From Streptomyces sp. HNM0575 (lineage in GTDB: Bacteria > Actinomycetota > Actinomycetes > Streptomycetales > Streptomycetaceae), in the NCBI RefSeq assembly GCF_012726265.1, contig NZ_JAASAG010000013.1, positions 62,001 to 126,000 on the forward strand: a stretch of DNA of 64,000 nucleotides, read 5' to 3'. Position numbers and translations under genes: made by a program. The notes under the pieces were generated by a model. It did not search any database. It was not told the origin of the DNA and saw nothing but the letters and a program-made list of their open reading frames with translations. This document shows, one piece after another, positions 16,309 to 24,311 of this stretch. Every line of letters begins with the position of its first letter. Position 1 is the stretch's first letter.

Positions 16309-16770
16309 TCAACTCCCGGTCGTGGCACCGGAGTCGCCGAGAAGGCGGACGACGGCCGACGTCACCAGCTCCCTGTCGGTCCGCGGCAGTTCCCCGGCCA
16401 GTGACTCCAGCTGTGCGGTGATGCCGTCGTGGGTGTCGTGGGCCAGCCGCGTCCCCTTGCCCGTCAGGGCGACCTGGCACGCGCGGCGGTCATGGGAGCT
16501 GCGCCGCCGTGCGACGAGACCGCGGCGCTCGACGCGGTCGACGAGGCCGGTAAGGCTGGACTTCTCCAGGTGCAGCAGACGAGTCAGCTCCGTCATCCCG
16601 GCCGGGCCGCGAGTGAGGACGCAGAGCAGCTGGGCCTGCTGAGAAGTGAGGTCGTGGGCCCTGCTGACGTCGGCGAACACCCGCTGCACCAGGTGCGTCA
16701 GGCGCACGAGCGCGTCGGCGAAGCCGAGCGCCGTCTCCTCCGTCGCCGGTGCTGCATCGACATCGACCAT
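16309..16770 (-). CDS. MarR-family transcriptional regulator
   Basis: A 153-residue winged-helix regulator: LTSQQAQLLCVLTRGPAGMTELTRLLHLEKSSLTGLVDRVERRGLVARR, with the wing residues SSHDRRACQVALTGKG. ATG at 16770 is preferred over the upstream GTG because that GTG is part of the GAGGAGGTG ribosome site. It is divergent to an FAD-dependent oxidoreductase 105 bases away, and the interval holds a perfect palindrome, so the pair is probably a redox- or ligand-responsive switch. Confidence 0.92.
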   Translation of the reverse strand: MVDVDAAPATEETALGFADALVRLTHLVQRVFADVSRAHDLTSQQAQLLCVLTRGPAGMTELTRLLHLEKSSLTGLVDRVERRGLVARRRSSHDRRACQVALTGKGTRLAHDTHDGITAQLESLAGELPRTDRELVTSAVVRLLGDSGATTGS

Positions 16771-16801
16771 GGACACCTCCTCGGCTGAGTGTAGTTGACG
16801 T

Positions 16802-16820
16802 TAGTTCGGATCACGAACTA
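16802..16820. promoter_or_regulatory. MarR-type operator between divergent marR and FAD-oxidoreductase genes
   Basis: TAGTTCG-GATCA-CGAACTA is a perfect 7-5-7 inverted repeat; related half sites follow (GTTG-GTA-CAAC at 16826-16836). The interval is locally AT-rich. Placement between the two starts fits repression of both by the MarR protein. Confidence 0.7.
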
Positions 16821-16875
16821 TATTAGTTGGTACAACGAACAATCATTACCACGGATCACACGAATCAGGTGTCTC

Positions 16876-17958
16876 ATGGCTGCCACTGTGGTCGTCATCG
16901 GTGGGGGATACGGCGGAGTCGCCGTGGCGAAAGCGCTCGACGACGTCGCCGACGTGGTCCTCATCGAGCCTCGCGACGCGTTCGTGCACAACATCGCCGC
17001 CCTGCGCAAGCTCGTCGTCCCGGACTGGCCGGGGCGGTTGTTCTTTCCCTACGACCGGCTCCTGAGCCGCGGCCGTATCGTCCGGGACCGTGCGGTGCGG
17101 GTGGACGGATCGGGGGTCGAGCTCGGCTCCGGCGACCGGATCACGGCGGACTACGTCGTCCTCGCGACCGGTTCGCGATACCCGTTCCCTTCCAAGCCCG
17201 ACCTCGACGAGAGCGCCGCCGCGGAGGCCAGGCTCCGTGCCACGCACGGGGCGCTGGCCCGGGCCGGCGGCGTGCTGCTCCTCGGCGCGGGCCCGGCAGG
17301 TCTCGAACTGGCCGGTGAGATCAAGGCCGTATGGGCCGACAAGAAGGTGACCGTCGTCGACCCCGCCGAGGACATACTGTCCGGCGGCTTCGCGGAGGGG
17401 TTCCGCGCCGAGCTGCGCGGTCAACTCGGCGCGCTGGACGTCGAATTGGTGCTCGGCACCGCGCTGCGTGAGGAGCCTGACTCCGAGCCGGGCGAGACCG
17501 GGACGTTCACTGTGATCACGCACTCGGGACGGAAGATCACCGCCGACATCTGGTTCCGCTGCTTCGGAGTCGTACCCGTCAGCGAATACCTGACCGGAGA
17601 GCTGGCGCCCGCGCGGCGACGGGACGGGCACGTCGAGGTCGACGGCCGACTGCGGCTGCCCGGCCGGCCGAACGTCTTCGCCGTGGGCGACCTCACCGCC
17701 CTCCCGGAGGCCAAGCTCGCCAAAGCCGCGGGCGAGCACGCCGCCGTCGTCGCCCACAACATCGGCACGCTGATCCGTGGCAGCGGAGAGCTGATCACAT
17801 ACACCCCTGCCGCTCCCGCCATCTCACTGCCGCTCGGCCCCGGCGGCGGTGCCTCCTACTCCCCCGACAGGGGCGTCCTGGGCCCGGAGGCCACCTCGCG
17901 GCTCAAGGGAAGAGACCTCAGGGTCGGCCCGTACACCACGCTCTTCGGTCTCGACTGA
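16876..17958 (+). CDS. NAD(P)/FAD-dependent oxidoreductase (NDH-2/AIF-like)
   Basis: A 360-residue two-dinucleotide-binding flavoprotein. FAD motif VVVIGGGYGGVAVAKAL is at residues 4-20, the second Rossmann motif GGVLLLGAGPAGLELAGEI near 130-148, and the C-terminal FAD motif NVFAVGDLTALPEAKLA near 265-281. It resembles the type II NADH dehydrogenase / AIF-M2 group and would move electrons from NAD(P)H to a quinone or similar acceptor; the acceptor is not visible. ATG at 16876 is used; the longer frame from 16795 runs through the operator. Likely controlled by the divergent MarR protein. Confidence 0.92.
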   Translation: MAATVVVIGGGYGGVAVAKALDDVADVVLIEPRDAFVHNIAALRKLVVPDWPGRLFFPYDRLLSRGRIVRDRAVRVDGSGVELGSGDRITADYVVLATGSRYPFPSKPDLDESAAAEARLRATHGALARAGGVLLLGAGPAGLELAGEIKAVWADKKVTVVDPAEDILSGGFAEGFRAELRGQLGALDVELVLGTALREEPDSEPGETGTFTVITHSGRKITADIWFRCFGVVPVSEYLTGELAPARRRDGHVEVDGRLRLPGRPNVFAVGDLTALPEAKLAKAAGEHAAVVAHNIGTLIRGSGELITYTPAAPAISLPLGPGGGASYSPDRGVLGPEATSRLKGRDLRVGPYTTLFGLD

Positions 17959-18109
17959 ACGGAGCCTGGCGACGGCCTGGGCCGGGGTACGGCGTCCCCT
18001 TCGCGTGACCGGCGAGGCGCGCCGGAGCCGGAGCACCTGGGCGGGCTGCTGCCTCGGCGTACTGCTGTCGCTGCCCCACGGCGATGAGACCGGGCGGTGG
18101 GCGGGCCGG

Positions 18110-19375
18110 TCATGACCGCTGCCGACCGGCCTCGGCGTCGGCGCGGTCGCCGGGACCGGTGCCGCCGCCCGTATCCCGAGCCGGACGGCGTGTGCCCGCG
18201 ACGGGTCCCGCGGTGCGCAGCCTCAGCGCGACGATGCCCAGTCCGAGCAGGCTGACGGCGACGGCCACGGCGAAGGCCGGACGGTAGCCGCCGCCCGCGG
18301 CGATCAGACCGGCGAAGGGACTCGCGACCATGATCCCCAGGTCCCAGAAGGAGGTCATGACGCCCACGGCCGTACCGGGGCGCAGGGCACCGGCCCGGCG
18401 GAGCGTCGTGGCGACCGTCGCCGGATACATCAGGCCGACTCCGGCGCCCGCGACGGCGGCGCCCAGCAGGGCGGGCCCCTCGGCCCCGACCCCGGCGATC
18501 AGCGCGAGCCCGGCGGCCTCGGCACCGAGGGAGCCGATCGCCACCGCGGCTCCGCCGTACCGGTCCACCAGCGGTGAGCCCAGCGCCCGTACGAGCAGGA
18601 AGCCGGAGGCGAAGAGGGCGAGCGCGACACCGTCACCGCCGAGGTCCTCGTGCCGTAGGTAGAGGACGAGGAGGGCGGTGACGGTGCCGTATCCCCAGCT
18701 GGACAGCCCGAGCGTGAGACCGGGAAGGGGAGCGCCCCTCGGAACGATGTCGCGGAAGCCGCGCGGCAGCGGCGCGAGCCCGTCGCCCGCTCCGCTCGCG
18801 CCCCGAGTCGTGAGCACCAGGGCGGCGGCCGCGGCGCCGAGCAGGACGACTCCCCACCACACCCCGGAGAAGCCCAGCCCCCGGTGGAGTCCCACGGCGA
18901 CCACGGGGCCGAGGGCCAGCCCGCTCCACATGGACAGCCCGAACCAGCCCGCGACCCGGCCGCGCCGCTCCGGCGCGGCGCGGCCGAGCACCCAGGGCAG
19001 CGCCCCCGAGAACAGGGCGGCCTCGCCGGCCCCCATGACCAGCCGGGCCAGCAGCAGCGATACGAGGCCGGGGGCAAGGAGGTGTCCGGCGCCGCCCAGT
19101 GCCGCGAGGGTGCCGCCGGTGACGACGACCGGGCGGGCGTGGCCGGCGTCGGCCAGCCGTCCGGCGAACGGCCGGGCGCACGCGGTGGCGAGGAAGGCGA
19201 TGCCGACGGTCGTGCCCGCGGCGAGAGTGCCTGCGTGGAAGTGCCGCACGACATAGGAGGGCAGCGCCTGCAAGGTCGCGCCGAGGGCGAGATAGCCGCA
19301 GAGCACCGCCGACCACAGGCGCAGCAGAGGGGCGGCGTCAGAGGCGTCGGAGGCGTCGGAGGCGGCGGTCACCAT
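18110..19375 (-). CDS. Major facilitator superfamily transporter
   Basis: A 421-residue, twelve-helix MFS protein. Recognisable pieces include LWSAVLCGYLALGATLQALP (helix 1), the loop motif ARPFAGRLADAGHARPVVV between helices 2 and 3, LLARLVMGAGEAALFSGALP and RRGRVAGWFGLSMWSGLALGPV. The loop-2/3 motif and the TetR gene next door fit a drug- or metabolite-efflux pump. Start at 19375: no ribosome site, but TACCTT (19383-19388) seven bases upstream suggests a leaderless mRNA. Substrate unknown. Confidence 0.9.
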   Translation of the reverse strand: MVTAASDASDASDAAPLLRLWSAVLCGYLALGATLQALPSYVVRHFHAGTLAAGTTVGIAFLATACARPFAGRLADAGHARPVVVTGGTLAALGGAGHLLAPGLVSLLLARLVMGAGEAALFSGALPWVLGRAAPERRGRVAGWFGLSMWSGLALGPVVAVGLHRGLGFSGVWWGVVLLGAAAAALVLTTRGASGAGDGLAPLPRGFRDIVPRGAPLPGLTLGLSSWGYGTVTALLVLYLRHEDLGGDGVALALFASGFLLVRALGSPLVDRYGGAAVAIGSLGAEAAGLALIAGVGAEGPALLGAAVAGAGVGLMYPATVATTLRRAGALRPGTAVGVMTSFWDLGIMVASPFAGLIAAGGGYRPAFAVAVAVSLLGLGIVALRLRTAGPVAGTRRPARDTGGGTGPGDRADAEAGRQRS

Positions 19376-19384
19376 GGATGAGAA

Positions 19385-19400
19385 GGTACGGTACGTTACC
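19385..19400. promoter_or_regulatory. Candidate TetR operator
   Basis: GGTACGGTACGTTACC matches its own reverse complement at 12 of 16 positions (GGTANNGTACNNTACC). It overlaps the -10 hexamer of the MFS gene and lies 112 bases before the divergent TetR gene. Confidence 0.5.
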
Positions 19401-19511
19401 ATCTCTTCGCAACGCGGAGCCCTTCGTCCCCGGTCACCGCCCCAAGTACCGCCCACCGGCGAGAAATCCGCCCCTGAAGGACCGCACCGGCGCTCCGGTA
19501 CGCTCGAACCC

Positions 19512-20102
19512 ATGCCGGTCAAGGCGGGAAGCACCCTCGATCCCGAGGCCACCCGCGCCCGCGTGCTGGACAGCGCGGCACGCCTCTTCTACGAGCGCGG
19601 AGTGCACGTCGTCGGTGTCGGTGAGATCGCCCAGCATGCCGGCGCCTCGAAGCTGACCATCTACCGCTACTTCGGCTCCAAGGACGGTCTCGTCGAGGCG
19701 GTCATGGAGCGGCGCAGCGCCCGCATCCACGACTGGCTGGCCCGGCGGCTCGCCGATGCCCCGCCGGGACGCGAGCGGGTGCTCGCGCTGTTCGACACCC
19801 TCGCGCACTGGTACGCCGAGCGTGACTACCGCGGCTGCGCGGTGGTCAACACCTCCGTCGAGACCCGCCACGGCGAGGGTCCCGTACGCGAGCTGACCCG
19901 GCGCCATCTCACCCGCTACCGCGAGCTGCTGAGCGAACTGCTCGCCGACTGCGGAGTGGCCCGGCCGGTCCCGCTCGCACGGCAGTTGCTGCTGCTGATC
20001 GAGGGGTCCACGGTGGTCAGCGCCATCGAGGGAGACCCGGGCGCGGGCCGGGACGCACGCGCGGCGGCCGAGGCCCTGCTCGACGCCGCGACGTCCCGCT
20101 GA
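19512..20102 (+). CDS. TetR-family transcriptional regulator
   Basis: A 196-residue TetR protein. The N-terminal HTH reads ATRARVLDSAARLFYERGVHVVGVGEIA, followed by QHAGASKLTIYRYFGSKDGL. The ligand domain (about 70-190) contains RDYRGCAVVNTSVETRHG, found in the AcrR-like group that controls efflux pumps. It is divergent from the MFS gene, its probable target. ATG at 19512 has TACGCT (19499-19504) seven bases upstream and no ribosome site, so the transcript is probably leaderless. Confidence 0.93.
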   Translation: MPVKAGSTLDPEATRARVLDSAARLFYERGVHVVGVGEIAQHAGASKLTIYRYFGSKDGLVEAVMERRSARIHDWLARRLADAPPGRERVLALFDTLAHWYAERDYRGCAVVNTSVETRHGEGPVRELTRRHLTRYRELLSELLADCGVARPVPLARQLLLLIEGSTVVSAIEGDPGAGRDARAAAEALLDAATSR

Positions 20103-20218
20103 GCGCACTGCGCCGCCGGGCCGGAGCGCGGCGGCGCCGGCGCGGGTCGGCGTAGACCGGGAGCGCCGGCGTGGGCCCGGAGCACCGGCGGCCCCGTACG
20201 GAATCGCTACTCCGGCCG

Positions 20219-20896
20219 TCACGGGCCGGAGACCGATCCCGTGTCATCTCCGCTTCCGGAGGCCGCGGTTGGGCGCAGCACGGGCCGCCGCATCCGGCGG
20301 AACCCGTCGAGCCCCGTACCCCGGCTGTCGTGCCGCTCCCCCAGGCTCTCGAACCCGAGACGCTGATACAGCGCCCAGGCGCGGGTGTTGGAGATCGAGA
20401 CGTCCCCTTCGAGTCCTGTCAGGCCGGTGTCGCGGGCGACGCGGTCGGCCTCCCGCAGAATCAGCGAGCCGTAGCCCCGTGAGCGGTGTTCCGGGAGCAC
20501 GGACAGATTCGCGATGAAGAGGCAGTCCGGACTCGGCGGCGCGAACAGCCGGGAGACGGCGAGCGACCGGCGCAGCACCGCCGCCAGACAGGCCGGGCCG
20601 AACCGGGCCGAGGACAGCAGCGTCTGCAAGCTCAGCGCCTGGTAGCGGCGCCCCCGGTACAGCGTGATGGTCGCCAGCACCTCTCCGCCGGGGGCGACCG
20701 CAAGGAGCTGCTGCCGGTGGCCGAAGATCCCGCGCCCGCGCAGGAAGTCCCGCCTCAGCAGCGCGGCCGGGCCGCCGGGCACCGCGCTCATGGTGGTGTC
20801 GATGAGGCCGCGGGACGACTCCCACATCAGGGGTACGACCTGGTCCGCGTCCTCCGGGCGGGCCGTGCGGAACTCGACGGGCAGTGGGGTGCTCAT
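20219..20896 (-). CDS. GNAT N-acetyltransferase, last gene of the beta-lactone operon
   Basis: A 225-residue GNAT protein: VEFRTARPEDADQVVPLMWE, LLAVAPGGEVLATITLYRGR, the CoA-binding segment LFIANLSVLPEHRSRGYGSLIL, and ISNTRAWALYQRLGFESLG. Its ATG (20894-20896) overlaps the TGA of the NRPS gene (ATGA), so the two are translationally coupled. The position corresponds to the formyltransferase lstF in the lipstatin operon. The inferred job is N-acetylation of the NRPS-bound or ester-linked amino acid, giving an N-acetyl instead of an N-formyl group. Substrate is inference from position; GNAT membership is clear. The last 25 residues are a low-complexity tail. Confidence 0.85.
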   Translation of the reverse strand: MSTPLPVEFRTARPEDADQVVPLMWESSRGLIDTTMSAVPGGPAALLRRDFLRGRGIFGHRQQLLAVAPGGEVLATITLYRGRRYQALSLQTLLSSARFGPACLAAVLRRSLAVSRLFAPPSPDCLFIANLSVLPEHRSRGYGSLILREADRVARDTGLTGLEGDVSISNTRAWALYQRLGFESLGERHDSRGTGLDGFRRMRRPVLRPTAASGSGDDTGSVSGP

Positions 20897-23800
20897 GGGT
20901 TCTCCGTGTGTCGGTCGGATCGGTCGGGACGGTCGGATCGGTCGGATCGGTCGGATCGGTCGGGACGGGACCGGCGCACCGCGGCGCAGACGTTCCCGAG
21001 GGTGGGCGAGGCGATCAGGTCCCGCAGCCTCGCGTCGAACGCGGACTCGCCCGCCGTGCCCACCACTTCGGCGGCGACCGCGGCGAGCATGCGCAGCAGC
21101 GTCAGGGAGTCGCCGCCGAGCCGGTGGAAGTCGTCGCCGGGTCCGGCGCGCAGGCCGGGGTCACCGAGGATCCGCGCCCAGATGCCGGCCACGGCCTCTT
21201 CCACGACGTCGTGCGGCTCGTGGCCCGGCGGCGGGCCGACGGACCGCGCGTCACCGGCCGTTGCGCTGTCCGCCCCCGCGGCACCGGTCGCGCCCGCCTC
21301 ACCGAACGGGTCCGGGAGGGCCCGCACGTCGACCTTCCCGTTGACCGTCCAGGGGAAGGCGTCCACGACGCGGACGGCGACGGGGACCATATAGGCGGGG
21401 AGCCGCCGGGAGGCATGCGCCCGCACGGCGTCCGGTTCGGCGGCGCCCGTGACGTAGGCGCACAGCACGGGACCGGCCCCGTCCCGCGGCGGTACGGCGA
21501 CGGCGACCGCGCGGCTCACGTCCGGATGCGTCTCCAGCGCCGCCTCCACCTCGCCCGGCTCGATCCGGTGGCCACGGATCGACAACTGCTCGTCGGCGCG
21601 GCCGAGATACCGGAGCACGCCGTCGGACGTCAGCTGCGCGAGGTCTCCCGTGCGGTACGCGCGAGTGCCGTCGGCGAGGCGCACGAACCGTTCGCGGTCG
21701 AGGTCGGGGCGGCCGAGGTAGCCCCTCGCCAGCTGCGCTCCGGCCAGGTGGATCTCTCCCGTGCCGCCCGGCTCGGTGCACCCGCCGTCGGGGTCCAGCA
21801 GGAACGCCTCGGTGTTGTCCGCCGGGAGGCCGATCGGCACGGCGGGCCGTCCGCCGTCGCGGTCGGGGTCGAAGGCGTGGACGACGCAGCCGATGGCCGC
21901 CTCGGTGGGGCCGTACTCGTTCACGATCAGGCAGTCCGGACCGAACATCCGCTGCGCCCGCGCGGCCACGGTTCCGCGCAGCTGCTCCCCGCCCACCACC
22001 AGCGTCCGGAACGACCGCGGCTCGATGTCGAGGGAGCCGATCAAGTCGAGGTGTGCCGGGGTGAGTTTGAGCGCGTTGACGCCCGAGCCGGTCAGCATCT
22101 CGCGCAGCACGCGGTGGTCCGGCTCGTCCGGCACCAGCGCGATGCTGCCGCCGGCGGCCGGCGGCAGGAAGAGCGTCGTACCGGTCAGATCGAAGGCCAG
22201 CGACGTGAACAGGGCGAACCGGGTGGAGGCGTCGACGCGATAGCGGTCGGTGGCCCACCGCGTGTAGTTCACCAGCGCGCGGTGCTCGACCACGACGCCT
22301 TTCGGGCGGCCCGTCGAGCCGGACGTGTAGATGACGTACGCGACGTCGTCGGGCCGCGTCGTGTCGGGCACCGGTTCCGCACCGCTCGCGGGCAGATCGT
22401 CCAGGACGAGCGTCGGGCAGTCCGGGCCGGGCAGCGTGCGCTGTGCCCGGCCGGTCAGGCAGCAGGACGCTCCAGCGTCGTCCAGCACCGAGGCGATCCG
22501 GGCCGTGGGGTGGGCCGGGTCCAGCGGCAGGTACGCGGCGCCCGCCTTGAGCACGCCCCACAGCCCCGCGACGGCCGCCACACTGCGGTCCGCGAGCAGC
22601 CCGACGACCGAGCCGCGGCCCACGCCACGGGCGCGCAGTTCGGCCGCCACCACGTCGGAGCGGCGGTCGAGTTCCCCGTAGGTCACCGGCCCCTCGGGTC
22701 CGGTGAGCGCCACCGCGCCGGGGGCCCGGTCGACCTGCCGCCGCAGCAGCGCGGTCAGCGTCAGCGGCGGAACGGAACGGCGCGGACCGGCGACGGCTGG
22801 CACGTGCCGCGCGGATGCAGCCCCCGATGCCAGCGACTCGCACACCGAGTCCAGCAGGGCAGCGGCCCGGGCGTCGGCCCGTGGCCCGCCCGGGTGGGAC
22901 ATCGCCAGTTCGGTACGGCCCCCGAACTCCACGGCGGTGAACGACAGCGGCACGAACGGCGCCTGGACGGGCAGCGAGTACACCGAGTCGGCCTCGAAGC
23001 CGGGAGCGCACATCTCGTGCGTACCGACGCGGCCCAGCGCGGTGACCAGTGACGAGCAGGAGTAGCGGCCGGTGGCGACGGACGCCGCGTGAGAGGCCGT
23101 CAGCACTCCGGCGAGCGCACCGAGCGGCAGCCGTACCGCCATCTCCTCCTCGCCCGCGGCCAGTTCGCGATTCCCGGCGAGGGCCCGCAGCAGTCGCTCG
23201 TGCCACTGCTCCCAGGGATCGTCGGCGCGGCCGTCGAGAAAGACGGGAAGGCTCAGGTTGGCGGTGGAGCGCAGTTCCGGCCGGTGCCTGCGCAGGTCCA
23301 CCGGCACCATCACACGGGTCGCGCCCGGGCTGAGGCGCGCCAGCGCGGCGGCCGTCTTCGCGACGATGCCCGGGTGGGCACCGGGCAACGTACGCCGGTG
23401 CCAGCGCGTCGCGTGGCCGCGGCGGACGCCCGGCAGCGGGGAGCGCCATCGCGGGGTGACGGGTTCGCGGCGCGCACCGTCGCCCAGGGTGCCGAGCAGC
23501 GCGAGATCGTACAGCGGCGACGGGGCCCCGACGAGCGCCTCGCCCCGCAGCGCACGGAAGACGTCGGCGGTCCACGCGAGCGCGCCCATGGCGTCCATCA
23601 CCGCGTGGTGGACTCGGAAGACGAGCGTGGTGGTCTCCCCGCCCCCGCCCAGGAGTACGACCTCGCAGCCGCGGCCCTCGGCCGGTGCGAGCGGCTCCCG
23701 CGTCGCCGAGTCGTAGTCGCCGGCGGTGCGTACGGCGGGGGCACGGCCGGTGTCCGCCCAGGTCCTGCCCCGCAGTGCCAGGCGCGCTCCGGGGCAGGCG

Positions 23801-24024
23801 GCGGACGCCTCGGCGACGGCGCGGCGCAGCACGTCCGCGGGGATCGTTCCGGTGCCCTCGACCACTATCTGGATCGCGAAGGGCCGGGCGAGCCGGGCGC
23901 CCGCGAGGTAGAGCCACTCCGTGGGCGAGACCGGCCGCCGGAAGGGGGCGCTCTGGTCCGGGCGGCCCGTGTCCGTCCCGGGTCCCGAAGCCCCGTCGGC
24001 GGGGGCCTGTCGAACATCGGTCAT
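20893..24024 (-). CDS. LstE-like nonribosomal peptide synthetase, C-A-T, predicted to load asparagine
   Basis: A 1043-residue single-module NRPS. An N-terminal condensation/PapA-like acyltransferase domain (about 30-390) has HHAVMDAMG at 139-147, the HHxxxD catalytic motif. The adenylation domain (about 410-905) has YVIYTSGSTGRPKG at 563-576, NEYGPTE at 702-708, YRTGDLAQ and NGKVD. The specificity residues are Asp612, Leu613, Thr616, Lys653, Val676, Gly678, Glu703, Ile711, Gly712 and Lys897; DLTK..GE is asparagine-type (aspartate domains have His at the Glu703 site). The carrier domain has LGGDSL with Ser973 for phosphopantetheine. By analogy with LstE it esterifies the side-chain hydroxyl of the lactone precursor with the loaded amino acid. 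The C-terminus is a SDRSDRSDRPDRSDR repeat encoded by tandem CGGATCGGT units (20899-20972). No strong ribosome site precedes 24024. Confidence 0.93.
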   Translation of the reverse strand: MTDVRQAPADGASGPGTDTGRPDQSAPFRRPVSPTEWLYLAGARLARPFAIQIVVEGTGTIPADVLRRAVAEASAACPGARLALRGRTWADTGRAPAVRTAGDYDSATREPLAPAEGRGCEVVLLGGGGETTTLVFRVHHAVMDAMGALAWTADVFRALRGEALVGAPSPLYDLALLGTLGDGARREPVTPRWRSPLPGVRRGHATRWHRRTLPGAHPGIVAKTAAALARLSPGATRVMVPVDLRRHRPELRSTANLSLPVFLDGRADDPWEQWHERLLRALAGNRELAAGEEEMAVRLPLGALAGVLTASHAASVATGRYSCSSLVTALGRVGTHEMCAPGFEADSVYSLPVQAPFVPLSFTAVEFGGRTELAMSHPGGPRADARAAALLDSVCESLASGAASARHVPAVAGPRRSVPPLTLTALLRRQVDRAPGAVALTGPEGPVTYGELDRRSDVVAAELRARGVGRGSVVGLLADRSVAAVAGLWGVLKAGAAYLPLDPAHPTARIASVLDDAGASCCLTGRAQRTLPGPDCPTLVLDDLPASGAEPVPDTTRPDDVAYVIYTSGSTGRPKGVVVEHRALVNYTRWATDRYRVDASTRFALFTSLAFDLTGTTLFLPPAAGGSIALVPDEPDHRVLREMLTGSGVNALKLTPAHLDLIGSLDIEPRSFRTLVVGGEQLRGTVAARAQRMFGPDCLIVNEYGPTEAAIGCVVHAFDPDRDGGRPAVPIGLPADNTEAFLLDPDGGCTEPGGTGEIHLAGAQLARGYLGRPDLDRERFVRLADGTRAYRTGDLAQLTSDGVLRYLGRADEQLSIRGHRIEPGEVEAALETHPDVSRAVAVAVPPRDGAGPVLCAYVTGAAEPDAVRAHASRRLPAYMVPVAVRVVDAFPWTVNGKVDVRALPDPFGEAGATGAAGADSATAGDARSVGPPPGHEPHDVVEEAVAGIWARILGDPGLRAGPGDDFHRLGGDSLTLLRMLAAVAAEVVGTAGESAFDARLRDLIASPTLGNVCAAVRRSRPDRSDRSDRSDRPDRSDRHTENP

Positions 24025-24311
24025 GTGGTCCGTCGTGGTCCGTTCTCGCCCTTCGGGCGTCGCGTTCCTCTGTCGGTCGGTAGTCGCGGGCGGCCCCCGT
24101 TCCGCCCTGTTCCGCCTCCGCTCGCGCGGGAGTCTCCCTGCGGCGGTCCGGCGGTAGGGCGGTCAGTTGGTCCGGTGCTCCGTGGTCATCGGGCATCGGG
24201 CATCGGGCATCGGTTATCTGTCATCTGTCAGTTGTCATCTGCCAGCTGTCACCGGTCAGCTGTCACCGCGCATCTGCCAGCTGTCACCGGTCAGCTGCCA
24301 GTTGTCACCGG
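24025..24311. repeat. Spacer with TGTCATCTG/GTCACCGGTCAGCT repeats between lstD- and lstE-like genes
   Basis: The interval carries no gene. About 24187-24325 is a dense array of 10-14 base degenerate units (GGGCATC x4, TCTGTCATCTGTCAGTTG, CCAGCTGTCACCGGTCAG twice, GTCACCGGTCACCGG) and runs into the last codons of the reductase gene. Units are adjacent, with no spacers, so it is not a CRISPR array. Its sequence family recurs at 1909-2006 and 40503-40548. Confidence 0.7.

Noticed and set aside
21299..24196. Leftward 965-residue ORF over the NRPS
   Set aside because: Arg/Pro-rich alternative frame of the NRPS gene; all NRPS motifs are in the other frame.
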